From Halolamina sediminis (lineage in GTDB: Archaea > Halobacteriota > Halobacteria > Halobacteriales > Haloferacaceae): a DNA stretch of 64,000 nucleotides. A program made the position numbers and the translations under genes. The stretch is from the NCBI RefSeq assembly GCF_001282785.1, contig NZ_CVUA01000001.1, positions 310,001 to 374,000 on the forward strand. Reading direction: 5' to 3'. A model generated the notes under the pieces. It was not told the origin of the DNA. It searched no databases and saw only the letters and a program-made list of their open reading frames with translations. Shown in pieces: positions 51,587 through 59,724 of the stretch. Every line of letters starts with the position of its first letter. Within the stretch, counting starts at the first letter, position 1.

Positions 51587-52990
51587 ATGGAACGGTCCGA
51601 CCTGTTCGGACTCCTCCTCGATCAGTCCCAGGATAAGATCGCGCTGCTGGACGAGGCAGGGACGTTCACCTACGTCAACGCGGCAGCCGAGCGCATCCTC
51701 GGCTTCGAGCCCGACGACCTCGTGGGGGAGAGCGCCTTCGAGTTCGTCCACCCCGAGGACCTCGACACCGTCCGAGAGGAGTTCTACCGAACGGTTCGGA
51801 GCGACAGCTTCCGCGAGGGGACGATCGAGTACCGCCACCGGGCCAGCGACGGCTGGGTGTGGCTGGAGAGCCGGATGTCGAACCTCACCCACGAGAAGCT
51901 CGACGGTTACGTGGTGAGTTCGCGGGACGTGACCGACCGCGTGCAGGCCGAGCGCGAGCAGGCGGAGACCGCCACCCGGCTGGAGGGGATCGCCGCGGTG
52001 TCGGGCGATGTACTCTGGATGTTCGACGCCGACTGGTCGGAGCTGTTGTTCGTCAACCCCGCCTACGAGGAGATATTCGGCGAGCCGACCGAGGCGGTGT
52101 ACGACGACCCGAGCGCGTTCCTCGACGCGGTTCACCCACAGGACCGCCCCGCGGTCGAGGACGCGATGAGACGAATCGCGGCCGGCGAGTCAGTGGAGAT
52201 GGAGTACCGCGTCAACCCCGAGGAGGAGTACAAGCGCTGGGTGTGGTTCCAGGGCGAGCCGATCACGCAGAACGGCGAGGTCGTACGCGTCGCCGGGTTC
52301 GCGAGGGACATCACCGAGCGACGGCGCCGGGAGCGACAGCTGGTCGTGATGGACAATCTCCTCAGACACACGCTCCGGAACGACCTCAACGTCGTGCTCG
52401 GGCAGGCAGACCTGATCGACGACGAGTTCCCCGAGGCCGCGGATCACACCGAGATCATCCACCGCGTCGGGAACCAACTCCTCAAGAGCGCGGAGAAGGA
52501 ACGCGAGATCATCGACCTGCTCACCGACCAGCAGTGGCGCGAACCGGTCGACATCCACCAGCTGGTCGTCACGGGCGTCGAGACCGTCCGCGAACGCTAT
52601 CCGGACTGCGTCGTCGAGGTAGGTACGCTCGAGCCGGCGGTCGTTCAGGGTCGGCCGGAGCTAGAGCAGGCGATCACCGAACTGCTGGAGAACGCCGTCC
52701 AGCACTGCGAGGACGCGAACCCGGGGGTACAGGTCCGGCTCCGGCAGGCGGGCGACGACGCCGAGCTCGTCATCGAGGACGGCGGGGAGCCGATCCCCGC
52801 GATCGAGGCGGACGTGCTCACCGGCGACCACGACGAGATGACGAACGTCTACCACAGCAGCGGGCTGGGGTTCTGGCTCGTCTACTGGGCCGTGGAGCTC
52901 TCCAACGGGGAGATCGACATCGACGCGCCGGCGACGTGTGGCAACCGGATCACCGTCTCGCTACCGCTGGCGCGGGACGACGAACTGTAA
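51587..52990 (+). CDS. PAS/PAS sensor histidine kinase
   Basis: 467 residues: first PAS (about 1-125, ending SRDVTDRVQAE), second PAS (about 130-255, ending FARDITERRRRE), a dimerisation segment with DNLLRHTLRNDLNVVLG at about 259-275 (phospho-acceptor His), and HATPase_c (ITELLENAVQHCED near 365, with a shortened G-box region ending SSGLGFWLVYWAVEL). No membrane helices and no receiver domain. It is a soluble haloarchaeal-type kinase, whose target may be a separate response regulator. It is convergent with nrdJ, 24 nt away. Confidence 0.9.
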   Translation: MERSDLFGLLLDQSQDKIALLDEAGTFTYVNAAAERILGFEPDDLVGESAFEFVHPEDLDTVREEFYRTVRSDSFREGTIEYRHRASDGWVWLESRMSNLTHEKLDGYVVSSRDVTDRVQAEREQAETATRLEGIAAVSGDVLWMFDADWSELLFVNPAYEEIFGEPTEAVYDDPSAFLDAVHPQDRPAVEDAMRRIAAGESVEMEYRVNPEEEYKRWVWFQGEPITQNGEVVRVAGFARDITERRRRERQLVVMDNLLRHTLRNDLNVVLGQADLIDDEFPEAADHTEIIHRVGNQLLKSAEKEREIIDLLTDQQWREPVDIHQLVVTGVETVRERYPDCVVEVGTLEPAVVQGRPELEQAITELLENAVQHCEDANPGVQVRLRQAGDDAELVIEDGGEPIPAIEADVLTGDHDEMTNVYHSSGLGFWLVYWAVELSNGEIDIDAPATCGNRITVSLPLARDDEL

Positions 52991-53014
52991 AAACCGACGG
53001 GTCGCTCGCTCAGC

Positions 53015-56000
53015 CTAACACTCGCTCCAGCCGCAGGACTCGCAGGTCTTGCAGCCTTCGGAGTAGTAGAGACTCATCGAGCCACAGTCGGGACACTCCG
53101 GGCTCTCGCCCGACGCGATCAGCTCGCTCGTGGCGTCGTCCTCGGTCGCAGCGTCGGCGGCGCCGTCGGCGTCGTCGATGTCGACGTTCGTCGGCTCGCT
53201 CGGCGGCTGGGTCGTCGCCCCACCGTCCGTCGAGGGCTCGGCGGCCTCCTCGTCGAGCTCGTCGATCGTCTGCTGCTGGGGGATCCCCTTGTCGATCTCG
53301 CCGTCGAGGTAGCGCCGCATCGCCGTCCCGATGGCGTCGGGGATCGACTGGATCTGCTCGCCCTTGTCCCAGGCGACCTTCGGGCTGCGGATGCCCTGCA
53401 GCTCGCTCGCGACCTCCTCGGGGTCGACGCCCGAGCGCAGCGAGGTGGAGATCGTCTTCGCGAGCGCCTCGGTGAAGGAGGCGGTGAAGCCGCCGGAGTT
53501 ACCGATGTTCGCGAACAGCTCGAACGGCTCGCCGGTCTGGGGGTCCTCGTTGATGTTGACGTACAGCTTCCCGTAGCCGGTGTCGATGCGCTGGGTGACG
53601 CCGTGGAGCACGTCCGGGCGCGGGCGCTTGCGGCCCAGCGGCGTGTCCTCGCCGTCGGCCTCCGCGAGAAGCTGCTCGACCTGCGTGTCGAGGGCGGCCT
53701 GGACGTCCTCGTTCTCGAGGAACCCTTCGAGCCCGCCGAACACCTCGGTGATCTGCTCGACGAGCGCCTCGGCGGCCTCGTCCTCGTCGGCGAACTCGGT
53801 GTTGTCGGCGCGGGTGGTGAGCACCTGCTTGCTGCGGGTGCCGTCGCGGTAGTAGGTGACGCCCTTGCCGCCGTTGTCGTAGACGAACTCGAACGCCTCC
53901 TTGGCGTCTTCGAGGCTGGCGTCGTTGGGCGCGTTGACCGTCTTCGAGATGGCGGAGTCGACGCCCTCCTGGGCCGCACACTGGATCGAGGCGTGCTGCT
54001 TGGCGCTCAGGTCGCCGGTGACCACGAACAGTTCGCCCAGCGCGTCCGGGACCGTCTCCAGCCCCTCGACGCCGTCGAACTCGTTGTTGGCCATCTGCTC
54101 TTGAGCCTCCTTCTTCACAGCCTCGACGTCGAGGTCGTTGTCCTCCAGCGCACGCAGGAAGTAGTCGTCGAACTCGACGAGCATCTCGTCGCCCTGGACG
54201 TCGCCGGAGACGTTCTTGTAGTAGGCGACGTTGTAGATCGGCTCACAGCCGCCGGTCGTGTTGCCGATCATCGACGTGGTGCCCGTCGGCGCGATCGTCG
54301 TCGTGTTGTGGTTGCGCAGCGGGTAGCCCTCGGCCCACTCCTCGGGATCCTCGCCGGTGTGGTGCTCGAACCAGTCGGGGTAGGACGTCGGGTCAGCGAA
54401 CTTCGAGTCGTCCCAGTCCGCGAAGGTGCCCCGCTCCTGGGCGAGCTCGTGGCTGGCGTCCTTCGACCCGTGGTTGATGTGGGTCATCAGCTGGCGGGCG
54501 ATCTCGTCGGCGTCGTCGGTGCCGTAGCGCACGCCGAGCTGGATGTACAGCTGGGCCAGCCCCATGACGCCGAGGCCGATCTTGCGCATCTCCCGGACCT
54601 TCTGCTCGATCTCGTCGACCGGGAAGTCCGACATCGTGACGACGTTCTCGAGGAACCGCGTGCCGTAGGCGATGCGGTGGTCGAAGTCCTCCCAGTTCAT
54701 CGCCTCGTCGAGGAACGCCGAGACGGCGTCCTCGTGGCTGTCGTACTCGTCGGCGTGCTCGTCGGCCCAGACGCGCCAGTCCGGCGCATCCTGTGCCGCG
54801 AGCGTGGAGAGGTTGATGTGGCCGAGGTTACAGGCCTCGTACTCCTCCAGGGGCTGCTCGCCACAGGGGTTCGTCGCGAGGATGCGGTGGTCCGGGTGCT
54901 CCTCCACGTCGAAGGAGTGGCGCTTGTTCACCCGTTCGAGGTAGATCACGCCCGGTTCGCCGTTCTCGTGGGCGCCCTCGATGAGCTGGTCCCAGAGATC
55001 CTCGGCGGGCACCGAGAGCTCCTCGCCGACCTCGACGTGCTCGCCGAGCCCGAACATGTCGTACAGCTCCTTCGTCTCCGGCGTCGCGATGTGGGGCTCC
55101 TCCGTCCGGGGGTTGGTGAAGGTGAACTCCTCACCCTTTTTCAGCGCCGCCATGAAGTCGTCGGTGACGCCGACGGAGATGTTGAAGTTCGAGAGGTGGC
55201 CCTCGACGGCGTTACGCAGGTGTTCGGGCACGCGACCCTCGTCGTCGATGAGCTCGCGAGCCTCCTCCAGCGCGTCCGCAAAGGAGTTGTGCGTGAAGTC
55301 GTCGGGGTCGTTGAGCCGCAGCGTGTTCGCGAGGCTCACGTCCTTGTTCTTCGCGTGGATGAACTGGATCACGTCCGGGTGCGAGACGCGCATCACGCCC
55401 ATCTGGGCGCCGCGACGGGCGCCGCCCTGGGCGATCGTCTCGCACATCTGGTCGAACGTCCGCATGAACGTGATCGGGCCGGAGGCGATCCCGCCGGTCG
55501 AACCGACGGAGTCGCCGTAGGGTCGGAGCTTCCAGAACGCATAGCCCATGCCGCCGCCGGACTGGAACACCTCGGCGGCCTCCTTGGCCGTCTGGTGGAT
55601 GTCCGTGATGTCGTCGGCGGGCGAGTCGACGAAACAGGCAGAGAGCTGCTGGAGCTCGTCGCCGGCGTTCATCAGCGTCGGCGAGTTCGGCATGAAGGAG
55701 AGATCCGTCATCAGCGTCTCGAACTCCTCGCGGGTCTCGCGGACCGACGCCGCGATTTCCTCGTCGAGTTCGGGGACGACGGTGTCGTAGGCGAACTTGT
55801 TGACGTTGTGTTCGGTGAGAGTCGTCTCGGTGTCGGTTTCGGCGTCGACACCTGCGCCGAACACGTCCTCGGCGAGCTCGTCGCGCCGCGGGTGGTCGGG
55901 CTTGAGCTGGTCGGGCGTGACCGTCACCTCGACGCCCTGGCGCTCGGCCTCGTAGACGGCCTCGGCCAGCGCGATGTTCTTCGCGACGCGGGCGAACAGC

Positions 56001-56164
56001 TCCTCCTGGCCCTCGGTGACCTCGCCGTCGGCGTTCTTCCGGAGGTACCGGGCGGGCAGGATGTTCTCGTAGGCGTTCTGCGTGAGGCGGTCCTCCAGCG
56101 TCTCGCCGTCGGTGCGCTTGATCGGGAGCGTCAGCTCGTCGGCGCCGAGATCGGGCGAACTCAC
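53015..56164 (-). CDS. nrdJ: Adenosylcobalamin-dependent ribonucleotide reductase
   Basis: 1049 residues, class II. It reduces ribonucleotides to deoxyribonucleotides using adenosylcobalamin. The thiyl/radical region contains NPCGEQPLEEYEACNLG near 430, a glycine-rich NTTGGCEPIYN near 640 and GGGMGYAFWKLRPYGDS near 205. The C-terminal tail has a four-Cys zinc ribbon (CPDCG and CKTCESCGWSEC at about 1020-1049). It is not interrupted by inteins, though several archaeal homologues are. The start is a GTG whose TGA-overlap (GTGA) joins a short upstream frame. Upstream is an array of TTGTA/TACAA half-sites that may control it. The adenosyltransferase at 12.6 kb supplies its cofactor. Confidence 0.95.
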   Translation of the reverse strand: MSSPDLGADELTLPIKRTDGETLEDRLTQNAYENILPARYLRKNADGEVTEGQEELFARVAKNIALAEAVYEAERQGVEVTVTPDQLKPDHPRRDELAEDVFGAGVDAETDTETTLTEHNVNKFAYDTVVPELDEEIAASVRETREEFETLMTDLSFMPNSPTLMNAGDELQQLSACFVDSPADDITDIHQTAKEAAEVFQSGGGMGYAFWKLRPYGDSVGSTGGIASGPITFMRTFDQMCETIAQGGARRGAQMGVMRVSHPDVIQFIHAKNKDVSLANTLRLNDPDDFTHNSFADALEEARELIDDEGRVPEHLRNAVEGHLSNFNISVGVTDDFMAALKKGEEFTFTNPRTEEPHIATPETKELYDMFGLGEHVEVGEELSVPAEDLWDQLIEGAHENGEPGVIYLERVNKRHSFDVEEHPDHRILATNPCGEQPLEEYEACNLGHINLSTLAAQDAPDWRVWADEHADEYDSHEDAVSAFLDEAMNWEDFDHRIAYGTRFLENVVTMSDFPVDEIEQKVREMRKIGLGVMGLAQLYIQLGVRYGTDDADEIARQLMTHINHGSKDASHELAQERGTFADWDDSKFADPTSYPDWFEHHTGEDPEEWAEGYPLRNHNTTTIAPTGTTSMIGNTTGGCEPIYNVAYYKNVSGDVQGDEMLVEFDDYFLRALEDNDLDVEAVKKEAQEQMANNEFDGVEGLETVPDALGELFVVTGDLSAKQHASIQCAAQEGVDSAISKTVNAPNDASLEDAKEAFEFVYDNGGKGVTYYRDGTRSKQVLTTRADNTEFADEDEAAEALVEQITEVFGGLEGFLENEDVQAALDTQVEQLLAEADGEDTPLGRKRPRPDVLHGVTQRIDTGYGKLYVNINEDPQTGEPFELFANIGNSGGFTASFTEALAKTISTSLRSGVDPEEVASELQGIRSPKVAWDKGEQIQSIPDAIGTAMRRYLDGEIDKGIPQQQTIDELDEEAAEPSTDGGATTQPPSEPTNVDIDDADGAADAATEDDATSELIASGESPECPDCGSMSLYYSEGCKTCESCGWSEC

Positions 56165-56616
56165 TCTGCGCTCACCCCGTGTGGGCGGATGCAGGTCTCG
56201 TCGGGAGTGGATAGATCGAACATCTGTAGCGGAGAAGTCCTATTCCGTGGACCCCCATTAACCGTTTGGTTCCCGGTACGGTTGTAATAGTACAAACTCG
56301 ATTGTACTTTTTGGTGGCTGTTGCTGGTCATGGTGTGAGGCGTGTGTGGCCGCCGTCGCGGCACTCGTGTAGCGGTTAGGTAGCGGTCGGTATAACCCTG
56401 ACCGAACCGCGGTGAAAGTGAACTCTGGTCGACGATACCGCAGTTACTTCACCGGGTTTCGACCCGAAGAGAGGGGGTGTTCGGGAAGAGACAGCACACC
56501 TGTCCGGCACCGTTTTGGCCCGTGGTCGGGAAGCAGCAGGCGTGCACGACGTCAGTCACCTCGTTGGGTCGGTCAGCCGTCACCGCCTCACACCACTGTT
56601 AACGGACCTCCAGTAG
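56165..56616. other. 452-nt divergent region between nrdJ and truA
   Basis: No convincing gene. It contains the nrdJ leader, the half-site array at 56282-56306, a direct repeat GTAGCGGT (56369-56376 and 56380-56387) followed by TATAACC at 56391-56397, and about 210 nt of untranslated sequence before truA. The plus-strand frame through the last part is Arg/Ser-rich and not protein-like. Confidence 0.65.
56282..56306. promoter_or_regulatory. Triple TTGTA/TACAA half-site array upstream of nrdJ
   Basis: Three half-sites in alternating orientation: TTGTA at 56282-56286, TACAA at 56291-56295 and TTGTA at 56302-56306. They form two overlapping palindromes, one with spacer 4 and one, AGTACAA-N6-TTGTACT (56289-56308), with spacer 6. 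The centres are 9 and 11 bp apart. It lies about 120-140 nt upstream of the nrdJ start and overlaps a TA-rich promoter-like stretch. It is a likely operator for nrdJ. The regulator is unknown. Confidence 0.5.
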
Positions 56617-57420
56617 ATGCGTGCGTTCAGGCTGGCCTACGACGGGCGAGAGTTCTACGGCTTCCAGCGACAGCCCGACGTGCCGACCGTCGAGGGAACG
56701 CTGCTCGACACGCTCGAGGCGGGCGGGATCGTCGACGACGGCGAGACGCCGTCGGGGTACGCCGCCGCGGGGCGGACGGACGCGGGCGTCTCCGCGGTCG
56801 CCCAGACGGTCGCGTTCGAGGCGCCCGACTGGTGTACGCCCGCCGCGCTCAACGGCCGGCTCCCGGGCTCGATCCGGGCGTGGGCCGCCGCGGACGTGCC
56901 CGAGGAGTTCCACGCGACCCACGCCGCCAGCGAGCGGTGCTACACGTACCACCTCCACGCTCCCGACGCCGCCGACGAGATCGCGCGCGAGGCCGCGGAT
57001 CGACTTTCCGGCAACCACGACTTCCACAACCTCACCAGCGACGAGAGCGGGACCGTCCGGGACGCGTCGGTTCGCGTCGAACGCGACGGGGAGTTCCTCG
57101 TCGTCACGGTCTCCGCGGGGGGGTTCCCGCGCGGGTTCGTCAGGCGGCTGGTCGGCGTGCTCGCGGAGGTGGCCGTCGACGGGCAGTCGCTCGCGCGGGT
57201 GGCGGAGGTGCTGAGCGAGGAGTCGCTACAGGGCGGCCGCGGCGTCCCGCGGATGCCGCCCGAACCGCTGGTGTTGACGGGCGTGACCTACCCAGACGTT
57301 GATTTCTCGATCGACGAGGAAGCCGTCGAGAGTGCGCGCGGCGTGTTCGGCCAGCGGCGTACGAGCGCCCTAGAGCGTCTGCGCGTGACGGAGTCGGTGT
57401 TGCAGAGTATTCGGGAGTAG
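56617..57420 (+). CDS. truA: tRNA pseudouridine synthase TruA
   Basis: 267 residues. The catalytic Asp is Asp55 in AGRTDAGVSA, and FHATHAASERCYTYHL near 107 and GGFPRGFVRRLVGVL near 168 are family motifs. It converts uridines 38-40 in the anticodon arm of many tRNAs to pseudouridine. The last 51 nt of the gene overlap the end of the convergent exported-protein gene, an unusually long antisense overlap in which both frames are used. A long untranslated stretch precedes it. Confidence 0.94.
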   Translation: MRAFRLAYDGREFYGFQRQPDVPTVEGTLLDTLEAGGIVDDGETPSGYAAAGRTDAGVSAVAQTVAFEAPDWCTPAALNGRLPGSIRAWAAADVPEEFHATHAASERCYTYHLHAPDAADEIAREAADRLSGNHDFHNLTSDESGTVRDASVRVERDGEFLVVTVSAGGFPRGFVRRLVGVLAEVAVDGQSLARVAEVLSEESLQGGRGVPRMPPEPLVLTGVTYPDVDFSIDEEAVESARGVFGQRRTSALERLRVTESVLQSIRE

Positions 57421-58161
57421 CAGTCGGCGTTCCCCGGGCTTCGGGGTAGCCACCGCTTCCGTGTCCGTGCTGTTGTCGGCGGTCGCCGTGGGCTCGATTG
57501 TCGGCTCGTTCTCCCGGATGTGCTCCCAGTCCGTGATGTCGGTCACCGTCCCGTTGGCGAGGTCGACCGTGACGGAGTACTTCAGGTCGTCCGGCGCATC
57601 CGCGGTCGAGTTCCGGATTTTCACGACCGCCCGGTCGTCGACGTAGTTCGGTGTCCGGTCGACGGTTACCGATCCGTTCTCGCTGTCGGTGTCGTTCAGG
57701 TCGACAGTGAAAGTGCCGCCGTCCTCTGCGTCTACGGTGACGTTGTACTGCCCCGTCGCGATGGACGACGTGTTCAGCTTCCGAATCGGCTCGACGGTGA
57801 GTTCGACCGCCCCCACGTCGTCGACGGCCTCGCTGACCGTTCGGTTGTTCAGCGCGATCGTTCGCGCCCGGTCACGTTCGTCCCGCGACAGCGGGCGCCG
57901 TTCTCGGGTCTCCACCGTGAACCGACTGGCGTTCGTGCGGTCAATTCTGACCGCCGACACGTTCGAGAGGGTCGTCACGGTCGTCTCGGACTGATCCGAC
58001 TGCGCGACGGTCACGTTGCCGTCGCCGACGACGAACTCCGCGCCCGGTTCCGACGGGACGACGCCATTCGGGGCGAACGCGGTTCCGATTCCCGCCAACA
58101 CGACCCCGACCAAGGCGAGGCCGACGACGAGCAGGAGGCGTACTGGTATCTCGGAGGGCAC
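57370..58161 (-). CDS. Exported membrane-anchored protein, PepSY-like
   Basis: 263 residues. An N-terminal membrane helix (about 9-30, VRLLLVVGLALVGVVLAGIG) is followed by an extracytoplasmic, Asp/Asn/Thr-rich beta-strand region. The segment RARTIALNNRTVSEAVDDVGAVELTVEP near 100 and the later SVTVDLANGTVTDITDWEHIRE near 205 resemble PepSY-type repeats. It is the mirror of the exported protein at 59054. Both flank a membrane HTH regulator, so a sensing role is possible. The C-terminus overlaps truA by 51 nt. Family unknown. Confidence 0.65.
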   Translation of the reverse strand: MPSEIPVRLLLVVGLALVGVVLAGIGTAFAPNGVVPSEPGAEFVVGDGNVTVAQSDQSETTVTTLSNVSAVRIDRTNASRFTVETRERRPLSRDERDRARTIALNNRTVSEAVDDVGAVELTVEPIRKLNTSSIATGQYNVTVDAEDGGTFTVDLNDTDSENGSVTVDRTPNYVDDRAVVKIRNSTADAPDDLKYSVTVDLANGTVTDITDWEHIRENEPTIEPTATADNSTDTEAVATPKPGERRLLLPNTLQHRLRHAQTL

Positions 58162-58198
58162 GCATCGACGTTAGGTGAAAGCCCTCATCAACCCAAGG

Positions 58199-58236
58199 GT
58201 GAAACGCGTTTCAAACCCGTTTCGTAGGTGTTTCAC
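58199..58236. promoter_or_regulatory. Palindromic GAAAC/GTTTC operator region
   Basis: A perfect 14-bp palindrome TGAAACGCGTTTCA at 58200-58213, with further GTTTC-type sites at 58219 and 58230 (GTTTCAC, inverted relative to GTGAAAC at 58199-58205). It lies in the divergent promoter between the exported-protein gene and the HTH regulator gene. A GAAAC/GTTTC pair (58912 and 58941) recurs in the promoter region of the next exported-protein gene at 59054. Suggests common control, perhaps by the HTH protein. Confidence 0.55.
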
Positions 58237-58296
58237 GCCCGCTACGGCCCAGTTCGACCGGTACATCTAAACAGCCGGTATCCCGAACAATCCCGC

Positions 58297-58890
58297 ATGA
58301 GCCCTCCTGCCCTCCAGCGCGCTCATCTCGTGGCGGCGGTCGTGTTCGTCGCCGGCGTGCTCGTTCTCACTGTCCAACTGCTCACACCCTCACCGGTCGT
58401 CGTTTCGGTGGGGGAGAACGGTACCCAGGCGACCACCATCGGCCAGTACTTCACGTATACCGAGGCGGCGGTAGTCGCGGTCACGGCTGCGGCCTGTGGC
58501 GGCAGCGGGACGTTCCTGCTCCTCTACGGGCGAGGGCGAACCAGCGAAGAACAGGCACAGCGGCCCGCGAACTTGAGCGGGAGACGGATGCGCACGGCGG
58601 GGGACGGTGGTGTCGCTACCGGAGGTGGACGCCCGGAGACAGCCGGCGGCAGCGACGGATCGGAGGCCGTCGGGGAGCGCTGGCAGGCGACGCTCGACCG
58701 TCTCGCGAACAACGAGGAGACGATCTACGAACTGCTGGTGGACGCCGACGGGGAGCTCCCCCAGCGAACGCTGGTCGAGGAGACGGACCTCTCGAAGGCG
58801 ACGGTGAGCCGAACACTGGATACTCTCGAACAGAGAGGGCTGGTCGAACGCCGGCGCGACGGCATGGGGAACACCGTCCTCCTCACCTAG
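58297..58890 (+). CDS. Membrane-tethered HTH transcription regulator
   Basis: 197 residues. Two membrane helices (about 9-31 and 52-76) are followed by a linker rich in Gly and Arg and a C-terminal winged-HTH (about 128-197), with ETIYELLVDADGELPQRTLVEETDLSKATVSRTLDTLEQRGLVERRRDG. The extracytoplasmic loop of about 20 residues is short, so signals may come from neighbouring exported proteins. The HTH resembles MarR/TrmB or DUF7343-type domains common in haloarchaea. Start chosen for an ACATCTAAAC box about 26-35 nt upstream. Candidate regulator of the palindromic sites beside it. Confidence 0.82.
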   Translation: MSPPALQRAHLVAAVVFVAGVLVLTVQLLTPSPVVVSVGENGTQATTIGQYFTYTEAAVVAVTAAACGGSGTFLLLYGRGRTSEEQAQRPANLSGRRMRTAGDGGVATGGGRPETAGGSDGSEAVGERWQATLDRLANNEETIYELLVDADGELPQRTLVEETDLSKATVSRTLDTLEQRGLVERRRDGMGNTVLLT

Positions 58891-59053
58891 AGGTTGGCGG
58901 GGAATAGGCCAGAAACGGACGTGGAAAGCGTTACGAACCGGTTTCGGCGCCGTTACCAATCAACGACTATCTGCTCTTTCAGTCAACGGGTTACTGCGGC
59001 AAGTCGGGGCGCCGGTCCCCGCCGAGGGATGAGCCCCCTTCGCCGCGCAAACC

Positions 59054-59635
59054 ATGCGACACGAGACACTGACACTCGCGGTTGCGGCGCTGCTCGCCAT
59101 CGTGGCGGGCGGTGCCGTCGCCGCGCCGACACCGGCGGCGGCCACGTCGCCGGCGGCCGACGTACAGCCCTCCAACCACACCGTTGAAGTCGTCGACCCC
59201 GACGACAGACTGGCCGAGCAGGAGATAGCCGAGTTGCGACGCCTCGCGTGGGGGAACGACGAGGTGCGACAGCAGTTCGAGGACGCCGACGGCGTGCACT
59301 TCCACGTTGAAGCCGTCGGTGAGAGCCTCGAAGTGTACGTCGCGAGCGACGAGAACGCGCCGCCGCGGGTCGTCGCCGAAATCTCGCTCGACGGCGCCGA
59401 AGTGACCGACGTTCGAACGCTAAACAACGCGGTGACAGCCGATTCGGCGGCCACAGTCGAACTCACTCCGCTGGACGAGTCGGCAGTCGAGAACGGGTCG
59501 ACGGTTACCGTCCGAACTGCGTCCGGGGCGACGACACTGAGCGTCGAGAACGGGACCGCCGTCGAGGCGGTCGCCGTGACCAGCGTCGACGACGGGAACG
59601 GGTCGGCAACGTTCCGCACCGAGGCGGATAACTGA
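59054..59635 (+). CDS. Secreted protein with PepSY-like domain
   Basis: 193 residues. A Sec-type signal peptide (about 1-24, MRHETLTLAVAALLAIVAGG) is followed by a Pro/Ala-rich linker and a beta-rich domain. The segment EQEIAELRRLAWGNDEVRQQFEDADGVHFHVEAV, then VVAEISLDGAEVTDVRTL, resembles the corresponding part of the exported protein at 57370 in order and spacing. There is no C-terminal anchor, so it is either secreted or held by other means. It follows the HTH gene on the same strand with its own promoter region. Function unknown. Confidence 0.68.
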   Translation: MRHETLTLAVAALLAIVAGGAVAAPTPAAATSPAADVQPSNHTVEVVDPDDRLAEQEIAELRRLAWGNDEVRQQFEDADGVHFHVEAVGESLEVYVASDENAPPRVVAEISLDGAEVTDVRTLNNAVTADSAATVELTPLDESAVENGSTVTVRTASGATTLSVENGTAVEAVAVTSVDDGNGSATFRTEADN

Positions 59636-59724
59636 CGACCCGGACGCGCTGCGACTCGTGCCGTCTTCCCCCGGTCGCGAGACCCCCGCCCCACACTCCC
59701 TTATTTCCGCCCCGTAGCGCCGCT

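Noticed and set aside
53603-56287. Long plus-strand open frame opposite nrdJ
   Set aside because: Low-complexity Val/Leu/Arg/Gly composition and no motifs. nrdJ on the other strand is unmistakable.
56289-56312. AGTACAA hairpin followed by five T on the plus strand as a terminator
   Set aside because: No plus-strand gene ends there. The alternating half-sites and location upstream of nrdJ fit an operator better.
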